From positions 3,153,926-3,217,925 of the forward strand of contig NZ_CP123499.1 in assembly GCF_029873475.1 (NCBI RefSeq): a stretch of 64,000 nt of DNA, read 5' to 3'. The notes under the pieces are model-generated. The model was not told the DNA's origin. It was given only the letters and a program-made list of their open reading frames with translations, and made no database searches. A program made the position numbers and the translations under genes. The stretch comes from Arsenophonus sp. aPb. GTDB taxonomy: Bacteria > Pseudomonadota > Gammaproteobacteria > Enterobacterales > Enterobacteriaceae. Positions 26,872 through 36,348 of the stretch are shown piece after piece (positions within the stretch are counted from its first letter, which is position 1; each line of letters opens with the position of its first letter).

Positions 26872-28038
26872 TTAATCGTGACCAAATAGATCGCGGGTAT
26901 AAACTTTATCTTTGACATCTTCCAGCTCAGGTACCAATCGGTTGGCCAAAATAATATCACACTGAGCTTTAAAGTCGGCCAAATCGGTGATCACTTTGGA
27001 ATGAAAGAACTCATTTTGTTGTAAAACCGGCTCATAAACCACCACTTCGATTCCTTTCGCTTTAATGCGCTTCATCACCCCCTGTACCGCAGAGGCGCGG
27101 AAATTATCCGAACCGGCTTTCATCACTAAGCGATAAACACCCACTTTTTGCGGATTTTGACTAATGATCGTCTCGGCAATGTAATCTTTACGCGTTCGAT
27201 TGGATTCTACGATCGCATTGATCAAATTGTTTGGCACATCATCATAGTTAGCTAGTAACTGCTTAGTGTCTTTTGGCAAACAATAACCACCATAACCAAA
27301 AGAGGGATTGTTATAGTGGCTGCCAATGCGCGGGTCAAATGAAACACCTTCAATAATTTGGCGACTATCCAGTCCGCGACTATGAGCGTAAGTATCTAAT
27401 TCATTAAAAAAGGCAACCCGCATCGCCAGATAGGTATTGGCAAACAATTTTATCGCTTCCGCCTCGGTGGCATCGGTAAACAATACTGCGACATCCTTTT
27501 TCAGCGCACCTTCTAATAACAAATCGGCAAAAATCTTGGCGCGCTCGGAACGTTCTCCTACCACAATACGAGAAGGATAGAGATTGTCATATAGTGCTCT
27601 GCCTTCACGTAAAAATTCCGGTGAAAAAATGATATTTTTATACCCTTTCTCTTGCTGCAAACGGGCGACAAACCCCACCGGGATGGTTGACTTAATCACT
27701 ATGGTAGCGGCTGGATTAATGTGGTTTACATCATCAATCACCGCTTCAACGGAAGAGGTATTAAAATAATTGGTTTTGGCATCATAATCAGTCGGGGTAG
27801 CAACAATCACATAATCTGCCCCCTGGTAAGCCTGTTGTTTATCTGTCGTTGCCCTAAAATTCAGTTCTTTTTCTGCCAGGAACGTTTCAATTTCTTTATC
27901 CACTATCGGTGATTGCTTGTTATTTAGCATAGCAACTTTTTCAGCAATAATATCTAACGCCACCACTTCATGATGCTGCGCTAACAACATCGCATTGGAC
28001 AGGCCAACATAACCTGTTCCTGCAATAGCAATTTTCAA
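26872..28038 (-). CDS. ugd: UDP-glucose 6-dehydrogenase
   Basis: Oxidises UDP-glucose to UDP-glucuronate with two NAD+, supplying surface polysaccharide or lipid A modification. 388 residues, the usual E. coli Ugd length. Rossmann motif GTGYVGLSNA at residues 7-16, FSPEFLREG, the central NTYLAMRVAFFNEL helix, and the catalytic Cys in FGYGGYCLPKDTK. VMKAGSDNFRASAVQGVMKR is the C-terminal UDP-binding part. It ends the two-gene unit with the epimerase, starting 31 bases after it. Confidence 0.95.
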   Translation of the reverse strand: MKIAIAGTGYVGLSNAMLLAQHHEVVALDIIAEKVAMLNNKQSPIVDKEIETFLAEKELNFRATTDKQQAYQGADYVIVATPTDYDAKTNYFNTSSVEAVIDDVNHINPAATIVIKSTIPVGFVARLQQEKGYKNIIFSPEFLREGRALYDNLYPSRIVVGERSERAKIFADLLLEGALKKDVAVLFTDATEAEAIKLFANTYLAMRVAFFNELDTYAHSRGLDSRQIIEGVSFDPRIGSHYNNPSFGYGGYCLPKDTKQLLANYDDVPNNLINAIVESNRTRKDYIAETIISQNPQKVGVYRLVMKAGSDNFRASAVQGVMKRIKAKGIEVVVYEPVLQQNEFFHSKVITDLADFKAQCDIILANRLVPELEDVKDKVYTRDLFGHD

Positions 28039-28068
28039 AACTAACCTCTCAAATATTTAGGATCCAGG

Positions 28069-29064
28069 CTAAACGCGATAATAAGTCCGATACCAATCAA
28101 CAAACGCTTTTACCCCTTCTTTAATCGAAATCTGTGGCCGATAACCGGTTAACGAAAATAAATCTTTGGTATCAGCCCAAGTGGTATGGACATCGCCCGC
28201 TTGCATTGGCAGCATATTTTTAATCGCTTTTTTTCCTAATGCCTGCTCGAGGGCGGCAATAAAATCCAATAATTTTATTGGCTGACCGTTACCAATATTA
28301 TAAATACGATAAGGCGCATCACTGTTAACCGTTAAAGATCTGTCGGTCTTTTTTGGTGGAATGATATCAGCAATTGATAATATTCCTGCAACAATATCTT
28401 CCACAAAAGTAAAGTCGCGGCTCAGATCGCCATTATTATATACATCAATTGGCTTCATCTCCAAAATAGCTTTAGTGAATTTAAATAACGCCATATCTGG
28501 CCGTCCCCAAGGGCCGTAAACAGTAAAAAAGCGTAATCCGGTGGTTGGCAAATTATACAGATGAGAGTAAGCATGCGCCATTAACTCATTGGCTCTTTTA
28601 GTGGCCGCATAGAGAGAGATGGGATGATCAACGGACATATCGGTAGAACAAGGAAATTGATTATTCATACCATATACTGAACTGGAAGAAGCATAGATAA
28701 GATGGGGGATTTGACCATAGTAACAACCTTCCAATATAGATAAGAAACCGGTTAAATTACTATCCGCATAAGCAAAAGGATCCTTTAACGAGTAGCGAAC
28801 ACCTGCCTGCGCAGCAAGATGAATTACGCGATCGAATTTGCCAGCGGTAATAACTTCAATCACTTTTTCACGCTCAATAATGTCCAGCCGCAAAAATTCA
28901 AATTGCGAATAAATGGTTAAACGTTCAAGGCGGGCTTTTTTTAAAGCAGGATCATAATAGTGATTCAGATTATCCAGACCAACCACCTGATGACTATTTT
29001 GTAATAAACGCTGACATAGAGTAAATCCAATAAAACCGGCACATCCTGTTATTAAATATTTCAT
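28069..29064 (-). CDS. NAD-dependent UDP-glucuronate 4-epimerase
   Basis: Extended SDR epimerase, 331 residues from ATG 29064, which begins MKYLITGCAGFIGF (Rossmann GxxGxxG). An in-frame ATG at 29127 would put 21 extra residues before the nucleotide fold. NHYYDPALKKARL is characteristic of the UDP-glucuronate epimerase (GAE/CapI) group, with catalytic SSSVYG and YAATKRANE, then GLRFFTVYGPWGRPDMA. It would interconvert UDP-glucuronate and UDP-galacturonate. Directly upstream of ugd, it uses that enzyme's product, so the pair probably supplies galacturonate for LPS or capsule. The exact sugar specificity is inferred. Confidence 0.88.
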   Translation of the reverse strand: MKYLITGCAGFIGFTLCQRLLQNSHQVVGLDNLNHYYDPALKKARLERLTIYSQFEFLRLDIIEREKVIEVITAGKFDRVIHLAAQAGVRYSLKDPFAYADSNLTGFLSILEGCYYGQIPHLIYASSSSVYGMNNQFPCSTDMSVDHPISLYAATKRANELMAHAYSHLYNLPTTGLRFFTVYGPWGRPDMALFKFTKAILEMKPIDVYNNGDLSRDFTFVEDIVAGILSIADIIPPKKTDRSLTVNSDAPYRIYNIGNGQPIKLLDFIAALEQALGKKAIKNMLPMQAGDVHTTWADTKDLFSLTGYRPQISIKEGVKAFVDWYRTYYRV

Positions 29065-29227
29065 AGCTTTTTTAACTTCTACAGAGAAATGAAAAATATT
29101 TATCTTTTGTGTAGCACAAAAGCGCATCCGGCACTTATTTCCTTCGCCAACATATACAATTAGTCAATAATAAAAAGAAGTGCAAATTCAGCACCGCTAA
29201 AGTTAGATCAATCGCCTAATCAGCAAA

Positions 29228-30235
29228 TTAAAACCCCGCCAATACCAGCTTGCCCAAGACCTTACCACTCTCTATCCTCTGATGAGCAAGTCGTAAATTT
29301 TCAGCACTAATTTTACCCATTTCTTCACTGATGGTAGTTTTTAATATCCCTTGATCAATCAATTCGGCCACGCGTTGCAATAATTGATGCTGTTTGATCA
29401 TATCTTTGGTTTGAAAAACCGGCCGCGTAAACATAAATTCCCAATGCAATGAAAGGGCTTTACGTTTCATTGGCATAATATCTAAGGTTTTAGGATCATC
29501 GATTAAGGCGAATTTTCCTTGTGGAATAAGAATATCCAATACCTGCTGATAATAATCATCACTGTGAGTTAATGAAGCCACATAGTCGACATGTTGAATA
29601 CCTAACGCAGCAAGTTGCTGGCTAAACGGTTTTTTATGATCAATTACCGCATGTGCACCTAACTGACTGACCCATTGTTGTGTTTCCGGCCGTGAAGCGG
29701 TGGCTAAAACGCGCAACTTTGTCAACTGGCGCGCTAATTGGATCAGCATTGAACCAACACCACCAGCGGCACCAACAATTAATATAGACCTACCGGCAGC
29801 GCCATTCTCCGCTACCGCTAACCGGTCAAATAACAGTTCCCAAGCGGTAATTGAGGTCAATGGTAAAGCGGCTGCTTGAACGGCAGTTAACGATTTTGGT
29901 TTATGGCCGACAATGCGCTCATCGACTAGTCCATATTCGGCATAACATCCTGGCCGATCAATTGAACCGGCATAATAGACCCAATCGCCAGGTTTAAATA
30001 ACGTGACCTCACAACCAACAGACTCCACCACACCACAAGCATCCCAACCTAAAATACGTGGCGCATTAGGTTTTTCACGCTGACGGATTTTGCTATCCAC
30101 GGGGTTTACCGCAATAGCCGCAATTTTCACCAACAGATCACGGGGCTGGGGTTGGGGCTTTGTTAACTCGGTTTCATAAAGTGAATGTATATCGGTGAGT
30201 GGTAGGGTAGGATCAGTAAAAACAATCGCTTTCAT
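29228..30235 (-). CDS. Zinc-type alcohol dehydrogenase / quinone reductase family oxidoreductase
   Basis: MDR-superfamily NADPH-dependent oxidoreductase, 335 residues. GroES-like N-terminal half with VNPVDSKIRQ, ILGWDACGVVESVG and FKPGDWVYYAG; NADPH Rossmann motif GAAGGVGSMLIQLARQ at about 153-168; then TTISEEMGKI near the end. The sequence tracks the group annotated as zinc-binding alcohol dehydrogenase family protein, although a full zinc ligand set is not obvious. Substrate unknown, perhaps quinones or reactive enals. It is separated from selB by 146 bases and looks like its own unit. Confidence 0.8.
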   Translation of the reverse strand: MKAIVFTDPTLPLTDIHSLYETELTKPQPQPRDLLVKIAAIAVNPVDSKIRQREKPNAPRILGWDACGVVESVGCEVTLFKPGDWVYYAGSIDRPGCYAEYGLVDERIVGHKPKSLTAVQAAALPLTSITAWELLFDRLAVAENGAAGRSILIVGAAGGVGSMLIQLARQLTKLRVLATASRPETQQWVSQLGAHAVIDHKKPFSQQLAALGIQHVDYVASLTHSDDYYQQVLDILIPQGKFALIDDPKTLDIMPMKRKALSLHWEFMFTRPVFQTKDMIKQHQLLQRVAELIDQGILKTTISEEMGKISAENLRLAHQRIESGKVLGKLVLAGF

Positions 30236-30381
30236 TGCTGACTACATAAAGCAATAAATTTCAATCAACAAAAGGAGAAGTGAACATATTGCGATGCTAG
30301 AAAATTAAGCTAACTTCTTAACATTTTAATAAATTTATAGGCGGCACAAATATGAGCAACTTAAAAATAATGAAAAATAAT

Positions 30382-32247
30382 TTATTCAAACAACCCTTTA
30401 TCTCTTAAAATATGCGCATCAGATTTACGTCGCGTAAAACCGCTTCGATCAAAAAATTCTAAAATCTGCACCGCTAACTTTCTCCCTATTGCTAACTCAT
30501 CGCGAAATTTGGCGACCGTAATGGCGCCTTCTCGATGATTATAAAGTCGAATAATGGCAGCAAATTGTTGAATTTGTAAATTATGATAATAACGATCAGA
30601 CACAATAGCGGTAATCAAACCCATTTTTGCCGCTTTTCGCAACAAATGGCGAACGATCGCTTCATCTTGTTCAATTTTTACCGCTAACTCCCGAACCCAC
30701 CGAGGCTGTTCTGCCACAAAGTAGGGCTCTAACTGTTGCCATAATTGCGCCTGTTGCTGATCAAATACTAAACTATGTTCGGCTAAATGGAGCCAGCCAT
30801 GGGTTTGGATGACCTTTTTTTCATCAACCAGTTGATGGAGTAGGGTAAACACCAGCTCATCATTCAACCCAGGTAAAGCCATGCGTTTTAAGCGGGCCCG
30901 ACCCACGCCTAGCTGATCAGGATGATTTTGATGATACTCAGCTAATGTTTGTATCAAATGCTGTTTAGCCTGCTTGGCATTAACTTTAGAAAAGGCAATA
31001 TTGTTAACTATAAGCATATCAAATTGCGCAACTAAGGCTTGTAATGCGGAACTCGTCAGTTGACGCGCCCAACCATAATCGCTAAGTAATAATTCACCGG
31101 TGGGTAGCTGAAATGCCAAATTTTCTTTATCACCGATCCTCTTAGCTAACTGCGATAACCAACAAAGGAATTTGGCTTGGCGTTTACCACGGCGCGGCGA
31201 ATGAAGTTTTATTACCCGCGCTCCAGCAAGGGTACGTTGGGCACTAATATCGCGCAAGATTAATCGATCATTATCAACCAACCATAAAGGCGTATCGAAG
31301 GATAACTCAGCCAGTAATGGTTTGTCTGAAGATTGGTTTAATAAAGCGATACGTCCGGTTACATGACTGGCAGCATGATAGAGATGTAATGGTTGCCAAT
31401 TTTTTAAACATTCATTCGCTTCAACTTCAACCAGCACTTTATTAACCGCAAACGCTGGCTGTTCACTCAATAACCAATCGCCACGAGAAATCTGTTTTTT
31501 GCTAATATCACCGGTCAGATTTAAAGCAATCCGCTCACCGGCTTGTGCTTGTGATATCGGTTGGTTTTGCGCATGTAATCGCCGAATTTTAACTTGCTTA
31601 TCTATTCCAGTTAACCATAGGGTATCACCAATAGAGACTTGGCCAGACAAAGCCGTTCCGGTTACGACTAAACCTGTACCTTTGACACTAAACACACGAT
31701 CGATCGCTAAACGAAATCGATGATTAAGTTTGGCATGCTGGCCATTTTGACCATGTAACATTTGCAAATGTGATCGCAATAAAGGAATGCCTTCTCCAGT
31801 CAAAGCAGAAGTAACAAAATAGGGTGCCTGCAGCCACCCATGCTCTGCCAACAATTGTGAAATTGCCAATTGTACCGCTTGAACCTGCTTAGCGGAGACA
31901 CGATCAGCTTTAGTCAATACAGTAATTACCTGCGGATGTCCTATTAGGCGTAAAATAGCCAGGTGTTCTCTGGTTTGCGCCATAATGCCATCATCGCAAG
32001 CCACGATCAGCAATATATGGGATATGCCGCCTATGCCAGCCAACATATTAGCGAGAAACTTTTCATGACCGGGAACATCAACAAAACCGATCGAACTGCC
32101 ATCTGTTTGTGGCCAATAGGCAAAGCCTAGATCAATTGTCATGCCGCGTTTTTTTTCTTCCGGTAAATGTAGCGTATTAATTCCTGTCACGGCTTGAATC
32201 AGGGCAGTTTTTCCATGGTCAACATGACCCGCGGTAGCAAAAATCAT
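30382..32247 (-). CDS. selB: Selenocysteine-specific elongation factor SelB
   Basis: Translation GTPase delivering Sec-tRNA to UGA codons with a SECIS hairpin. 621 residues (E. coli 614). G1 GHVDHGKT at 7-14, MTIDLGFAYW, DVPGHEKF and TKAD form the GTPase domain; beta-barrel domains follow (GLVVTGTALSGQVSIGD). The C-terminal about 250 residues are the winged helices that bind SECIS RNA (FRDELAIGRKLAVQILEFFD). ATG overlaps the selA stop by four bases. Its client in this window is fdoG. Confidence 0.97.
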   Translation of the reverse strand: MIFATAGHVDHGKTALIQAVTGINTLHLPEEKKRGMTIDLGFAYWPQTDGSSIGFVDVPGHEKFLANMLAGIGGISHILLIVACDDGIMAQTREHLAILRLIGHPQVITVLTKADRVSAKQVQAVQLAISQLLAEHGWLQAPYFVTSALTGEGIPLLRSHLQMLHGQNGQHAKLNHRFRLAIDRVFSVKGTGLVVTGTALSGQVSIGDTLWLTGIDKQVKIRRLHAQNQPISQAQAGERIALNLTGDISKKQISRGDWLLSEQPAFAVNKVLVEVEANECLKNWQPLHLYHAASHVTGRIALLNQSSDKPLLAELSFDTPLWLVDNDRLILRDISAQRTLAGARVIKLHSPRRGKRQAKFLCWLSQLAKRIGDKENLAFQLPTGELLLSDYGWARQLTSSALQALVAQFDMLIVNNIAFSKVNAKQAKQHLIQTLAEYHQNHPDQLGVGRARLKRMALPGLNDELVFTLLHQLVDEKKVIQTHGWLHLAEHSLVFDQQQAQLWQQLEPYFVAEQPRWVRELAVKIEQDEAIVRHLLRKAAKMGLITAIVSDRYYHNLQIQQFAAIIRLYNHREGAITVAKFRDELAIGRKLAVQILEFFDRSGFTRRKSDAHILRDKGLFE

Positions 32248-33638
32248 TGTTTTAATAAAACCTGTAATAACTTAGCCTCATCATCAAGGCAGCGTAAGTC
32301 AAGCCATAGGCGTCCCGCGGAAATCCTACCAATAACCGGGGTAGCTAATTGTCGCCATTGACGAGACAATGAGACTAATAGATTATTGTTATTATTTTTT
32401 GGGGTAAATGTTATCGCCCAACTAGCCAGCCGTTCATTTGGCAGTGAACCACTACCAATCTGTGAAAAACAGGCTTCATCTTTAACCGTAAATTTACCAC
32501 CATAGTGATGCTTTATCGGCTCAATAAGCCGCCGGGCCAATTGGCGAATTTCCGCTTGCGGTCGTGTCAAAAAGTTAAGGGTGGGCAACGAAGTTGTCAC
32601 TTTTTCACCTTGCTGATAGATCCGCAATGTAGCCTCAAGGGCAGCTAGTGTCATTTTATCCGCTCTTAATGCGCGTTTTAACGGATGTTGTTGAATGGCG
32701 TCAATCCAACATTTTTTCCCCAAAATAATTCCCGCCTGCGGGCCACCAAGTAATTTATCACCTGAAATACAGACCAGATCAACGCCTTGTGCCAGATAGT
32801 GTTGCGGCATAGGCTCAGCCGGTAAACCATATTGGGTCATATCAATCAGAGCACCACTGCCTAAATCAATCGCAGTAGCAATGTTATATTCAGTACCAAG
32901 TTGAGCAAGTTTCTGACCTTCAACCTCAGCGGTAAAACCTAAGATACGGTAATTACTGGTGTGGACTTTCATTAACAGAGCGGTCTCTTCATTTATTGCG
33001 CGCTGGTAATCTTGCAGATAAGTTCGATTCGTTGTTCCTACCTCCACCAGCTGACAACCCGCTTGTTTCATTACTTCTGGCAGGCGAAATGCCCCACCAA
33101 TTTCGACCAATTCTCCTCGCGACACAATAACTTGTCGTCCCGCCGCGATGGTTGCTAACATTAATAACACTGCGGCAGCATTATTATTGACAATACAAGC
33201 ATCTTCCGCACCGGTTAGTTCACAAAGTAAATCAGCTATTATACGATCTCGATGTCCACGTACTGCGTCATTAAGCGTATATTCTAAGGTCACTGGATAG
33301 CGCATCACTCGAGTCACCGCTTCAATCGCTTCTTCTGCCATTAACGCACGACCCAAATTAGTATGTAACACCGTGCCGGTTAAATTAAAAACTGGCCGCA
33401 AACCAGAATTCTGCTGCTGTTGGAGTTGATAAGTAAGGGCAGCAATCCAATCACTTTGCCACACTGGTAAGCATTGCTGTTGTTTTATTTGCTCGCGTGC
33501 ATGCTGCTGCATATTGCGTAATATCTTTGTTACTTGAGTTCGACCATAACCTTCTATCAAGGATAAAACCGACGCTTCATTCAGTAAATAATCGATGGCC
33601 GGTAACTGACGATATAATGAAGTAACATCTTTGGACAT
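32244..33638 (-). CDS. selA: L-seryl-tRNA(Sec) selenium transferase SelA
   Basis: PLP enzyme converting seryl-tRNA(Sec) to selenocysteinyl-tRNA(Sec) using selenophosphate. 464 residues, equal to the E. coli family size. FNLTGTVLHTNLGRA, AVRGHRD, VNNNAAAVLL and the PLP-lysine region CISGDKLLGGPQAGIILG are diagnostic. It follows fdhE by 19 bases and overlaps selB by four, so fdhE-selA-selB looks like one unit. selD and selC are not in the window and must lie elsewhere for the system to work. Confidence 0.97.
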   Translation of the reverse strand: MSKDVTSLYRQLPAIDYLLNEASVLSLIEGYGRTQVTKILRNMQQHAREQIKQQQCLPVWQSDWIAALTYQLQQQQNSGLRPVFNLTGTVLHTNLGRALMAEEAIEAVTRVMRYPVTLEYTLNDAVRGHRDRIIADLLCELTGAEDACIVNNNAAAVLLMLATIAAGRQVIVSRGELVEIGGAFRLPEVMKQAGCQLVEVGTTNRTYLQDYQRAINEETALLMKVHTSNYRILGFTAEVEGQKLAQLGTEYNIATAIDLGSGALIDMTQYGLPAEPMPQHYLAQGVDLVCISGDKLLGGPQAGIILGKKCWIDAIQQHPLKRALRADKMTLAALEATLRIYQQGEKVTTSLPTLNFLTRPQAEIRQLARRLIEPIKHHYGGKFTVKDEACFSQIGSGSLPNERLASWAITFTPKNNNNNLLVSLSRQWRQLATPVIGRISAGRLWLDLRCLDDEAKLLQVLLKQ

Positions 33639-33657
33639 AACTTATTAAAACCTTAAA

Positions 33658-34590
33658 TTATTCACAAGGAAATAAAAATGGATTAATACTGCTACGGGCA
33701 AACCCCTCTTCTTCCAATTTAGCATCCAGAATTAAGGAAGCCAGATCATCAGCAACCGCGTCAACCTTCGCATCTTGTTCCTGATAAAGAATTTTTAAAT
33801 AACTACCACAATCACCACAACTCTCAGCCTTAATTGCCGCATATTCACTGGCTAAGGACCAATAATCTAATTCTTTCGTTTGCTCACAATTACTACATTT
33901 TACCCGTACAACATGCCATTCAGTTTCACACAAATTACAATGCAAATAACGCAACCCCTGATTTGTCCCTATTTGCACAACACTAGAAACTGGAATGCTG
34001 CCACATACTGGACAAAATTGACGATGTTCGCCATTTTCAGCAGTAGCCTTACCCGGGATTTGGCTGGCCATTTGCGCCCAAAACAAGGAAAGTGCCGCCC
34101 AAATAAAAAGCGCTTGTTCTGAGGGTACTCGGCTAAATTCACCATTGAGTAATGCTGTTGCCATCAACTCCAGTTCATGTATAGAAATTTTGGTTAAATT
34201 TTCTAATGCAGGTTTTACTTGTTCGGGTACTACCGGAGCCAATTCAGTAATTAAAGAAGCAAATAATTTGTGCCAATGGTCAGTACGAATAAAGGTCTTA
34301 CAATCTAATGGTGGTTTATTGGCGACCATCGATTGTTGCAGGATAGCCATGATATCCATCATCAAGGGATGATCATAGAGTGCATTTTGTTGAGCGCGAG
34401 TTACATGAGCAGCAAATAGCAGATATTCACTAAATGGGTTTTCTGGCGTCGCTAAGGATTGAAAACGTTCAGCCCGCGATTGATATAGAATGTTTAAATC
34501 TGGAAATAATACCGGCGGGATATAACTAATGCCATTTTTGGCTGGCTCATTTTTACCTATCTCTTCTTTAGGTAAAATCCTAATGCTCAT
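33658..34590 (-). CDS. fdhE: Formate dehydrogenase accessory protein FdhE
   Basis: Cytoplasmic maturation factor needed for active Fdo/Fdn. 310 residues (E. coli 309). The C-terminal half has the rubredoxin-like Cys motifs: CPVCGSIPVSS, YLHCNLCETEW, VKCSNCEQTK and ESCGDCGSYLK, four CxxC pairs that hold iron. The N-terminus starts MSIRILPKEEIG, as in E. coli. It is 153 bases downstream of fdoI beyond an apparent terminator, so it is perhaps transcribed separately with selAB rather than with fdoGHI. Confidence 0.95.
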   Translation of the reverse strand: MSIRILPKEEIGKNEPAKNGISYIPPVLFPDLNILYQSRAERFQSLATPENPFSEYLLFAAHVTRAQQNALYDHPLMMDIMAILQQSMVANKPPLDCKTFIRTDHWHKLFASLITELAPVVPEQVKPALENLTKISIHELELMATALLNGEFSRVPSEQALFIWAALSLFWAQMASQIPGKATAENGEHRQFCPVCGSIPVSSVVQIGTNQGLRYLHCNLCETEWHVVRVKCSNCEQTKELDYWSLASEYAAIKAESCGDCGSYLKILYQEQDAKVDAVADDLASLILDAKLEEEGFARSSINPFLFPCE

Positions 34591-34688
34591 AGATGTACTC
34601 TCTTTAATGATTTATTTTACCATTATTGCCCAATAAATCTCAGAATAGACCAAAAGCGAACAGGGATCTATAAACGGCTAAATAACAT

Positions 34689-34714
34689 AAAAAAGCAGAA
34701 TATAATTATTCTGC
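34689..34714 (-). terminator. Rho-independent terminator after fdoI
   Basis: On the minus strand GCAGAAT/ATTCTGC forms a perfect 7-base stem with a 6-base loop, followed directly by TTTTTT (34694-34689). It lies 30 bases after the fdoI stop and separates fdoGHI from fdhE-selAB. Confidence 0.8.
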
Positions 34715-34743
34715 CCCAGTTATTAACATGCGAAAAAACGCGG

Positions 34744-35394
34744 TTAACTACGCTTTTCTTGCCGCGGCTGCTCTTTTTCAACAATCTCACGATACCAACG
34801 GGGATGATGTTTTTTTGCCCATGCTCGGGTTACCCATCCTTCAACCATTGCTCGAATAGAGCCTTTTACCCATATAGCAGCATACACATGAATAATAATC
34901 GTCATTATTAAACCAATCGCCGCAACAGAATGAAGAAGCAAAGCCAGACGAATAATCGGGATGGGAAAATAGTCGGCAAAATAAGGCCGCCAAATAATAA
35001 TACCGCTAACCAAAAGTAAAAACAGGCAAACGGCTGCTAGCCAAAATACCCCTTTTTGGCCTAAATTATATTGACCAACATCACCGGCTTCTTCATTTTT
35101 CAAAATTTTGCCAATATTTTTAGCCCAGACAATATCTTGTTTTTCAATAAAATTATGTTTGAAATATCTAACAAACATGCCAACAAACAGCACAAACATC
35201 ACAGCACCCAACAACGGATGTAGCACTCTTGAAAGTTGTGGCGTACCCAAAATATTCATTAACCAGTTTAGCGATGGAAAGAAAAAACCTAAGCCGCTAA
35301 TTGCCGTAAATAAAAAAAAGATAACCATTAGCCAGTGATTAATTCTTACACTAGCAGAGTAGCGGATAATTTTTTCATTCGGTTTTTTTATCAT
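34744..35394 (-). CDS. fdoI: Formate dehydrogenase-O cytochrome b556 subunit (gamma)
   Basis: Membrane subunit transferring electrons to quinone. 216 residues (E. coli FdoI 211). Four membrane helices are visible around RINHWLMVIFFLFTAISGL, LHPLLGAVMFVLFVGMF, GVFWLAAVCLFLLLVSGII and LLHSVAAIGLIMTIIIHVY; His residues in HW, LHP, LHS and IHVY are the expected heme b ligands. The start overlaps the end of fdoH by 20 bases and has GAGGGGGAT upstream. The C-terminus WAKKHHPRWYREI is family-typical. Confidence 0.94.
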   Translation of the reverse strand: MIKKPNEKIIRYSASVRINHWLMVIFFLFTAISGLGFFFPSLNWLMNILGTPQLSRVLHPLLGAVMFVLFVGMFVRYFKHNFIEKQDIVWAKNIGKILKNEEAGDVGQYNLGQKGVFWLAAVCLFLLLVSGIIIWRPYFADYFPIPIIRLALLLHSVAAIGLIMTIIIHVYAAIWVKGSIRAMVEGWVTRAWAKKHHPRWYREIVEKEQPRQEKRS

Positions 35395-36337
35395 CGGTTA
35401 TCCCCCTCTTTTTATTACTCACCAATTTCTTGCTTTTTGCTGACGTTGCATCATCACTTTTTGGCAGTTTGTCCGCCTCATCTTCATCAGAAACTCGATT
35501 TGGCCCCACCGTCAGATAATGGAAAAATGCTGAGGCAAAAGTAACGGCAAACCCAACGGCAGCTAACGGTTTCCAGATATTTTTCCAAAAGGTGACGGTG
35601 GGACTGATAGTCGGATTATTGGGCAGACCATGATACAGTTCGGGCTTATCACCATGATGCAATACATACATAACATGGGTACCTCCGACACCTTGTGGAT
35701 CATAAAGCGCTGCATTTTGATAACCACGGGTTTTTAATTCTTCAACGCGTTCAGCAGCCAGTTGTTTCATCGCTGCCTTACTACCAAAATGAATTGCACC
35801 GGTCGGACAAGTTTTTACACAAGCGGGTTCCTGGCCGGCTTCAACCCGATCAACACAAAGGGTGCATTTATAAACTCGATTATCCTCTTTATTTAATCTG
35901 GGGATATTGAAAGGACAACCGGCAATGCAATAACCACAACCAATACAATGTTCTGAGTCAAAATCGACAATTCCATTGGCATACTGAATAATCGCACCCG
36001 CAGAAGGGCAAGCTTTCAAACAACCTGGATCCGCGCAATGCATACAGCCATCTTTGCGTATCAGCCATTCTAATTTTCCTTTCTCTTCAACTTCAGTAAA
36101 GCGCATCACCGTCCATGATTTGGCCGTTAAATCTAACGGGTTATCATAAACACCGACGTTATGACCAATTTCATCACGAATATCATTCCATTCGGAACAG
36201 GCAACCTGACACGCTTTACAACCAATACAGGTGGTTACATCAATTAGTTTTGCCACTGCCTCTTTATCACTGCGTACTTGAGGAGCAGGTGTCAGCGAAT
36301 TAGTCGCAGAGCGGCGTATAATATCTTGAGAAGCCAT
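35375..36337 (-). CDS. fdoH: Formate dehydrogenase-O iron-sulfur subunit (beta)
   Basis: Electron-transfer subunit with four [4Fe-4S] clusters. Four Cys groups are visible: CIGCKACQVAC, CMHCADPGCLKACP, CIGCGYCIAGCPFNIP and CTLCVDRVEAGQEPACVKTCP. A single C-terminal membrane helix (about 255-280, AAVGFAVTFASAFFHYLTVG) anchors it. Two ATGs are adjacent; the second (36337) is better placed, 6 bases after GGAGG, and gives 320 residues. The Lys/Asp-rich C-terminal tail is longer than expected and overlaps fdoI. It begins 11 bases after the fdoG stop codon. Confidence 0.95.
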   Translation of the reverse strand: MASQDIIRRSATNSLTPAPQVRSDKEAVAKLIDVTTCIGCKACQVACSEWNDIRDEIGHNVGVYDNPLDLTAKSWTVMRFTEVEEKGKLEWLIRKDGCMHCADPGCLKACPSAGAIIQYANGIVDFDSEHCIGCGYCIAGCPFNIPRLNKEDNRVYKCTLCVDRVEAGQEPACVKTCPTGAIHFGSKAAMKQLAAERVEELKTRGYQNAALYDPQGVGGTHVMYVLHHGDKPELYHGLPNNPTISPTVTFWKNIWKPLAAVGFAVTFASAFFHYLTVGPNRVSDEDEADKLPKSDDATSAKSKKLVSNKKRGITDDKKTE

Positions 36338-36348
36338 CATCTACCTCC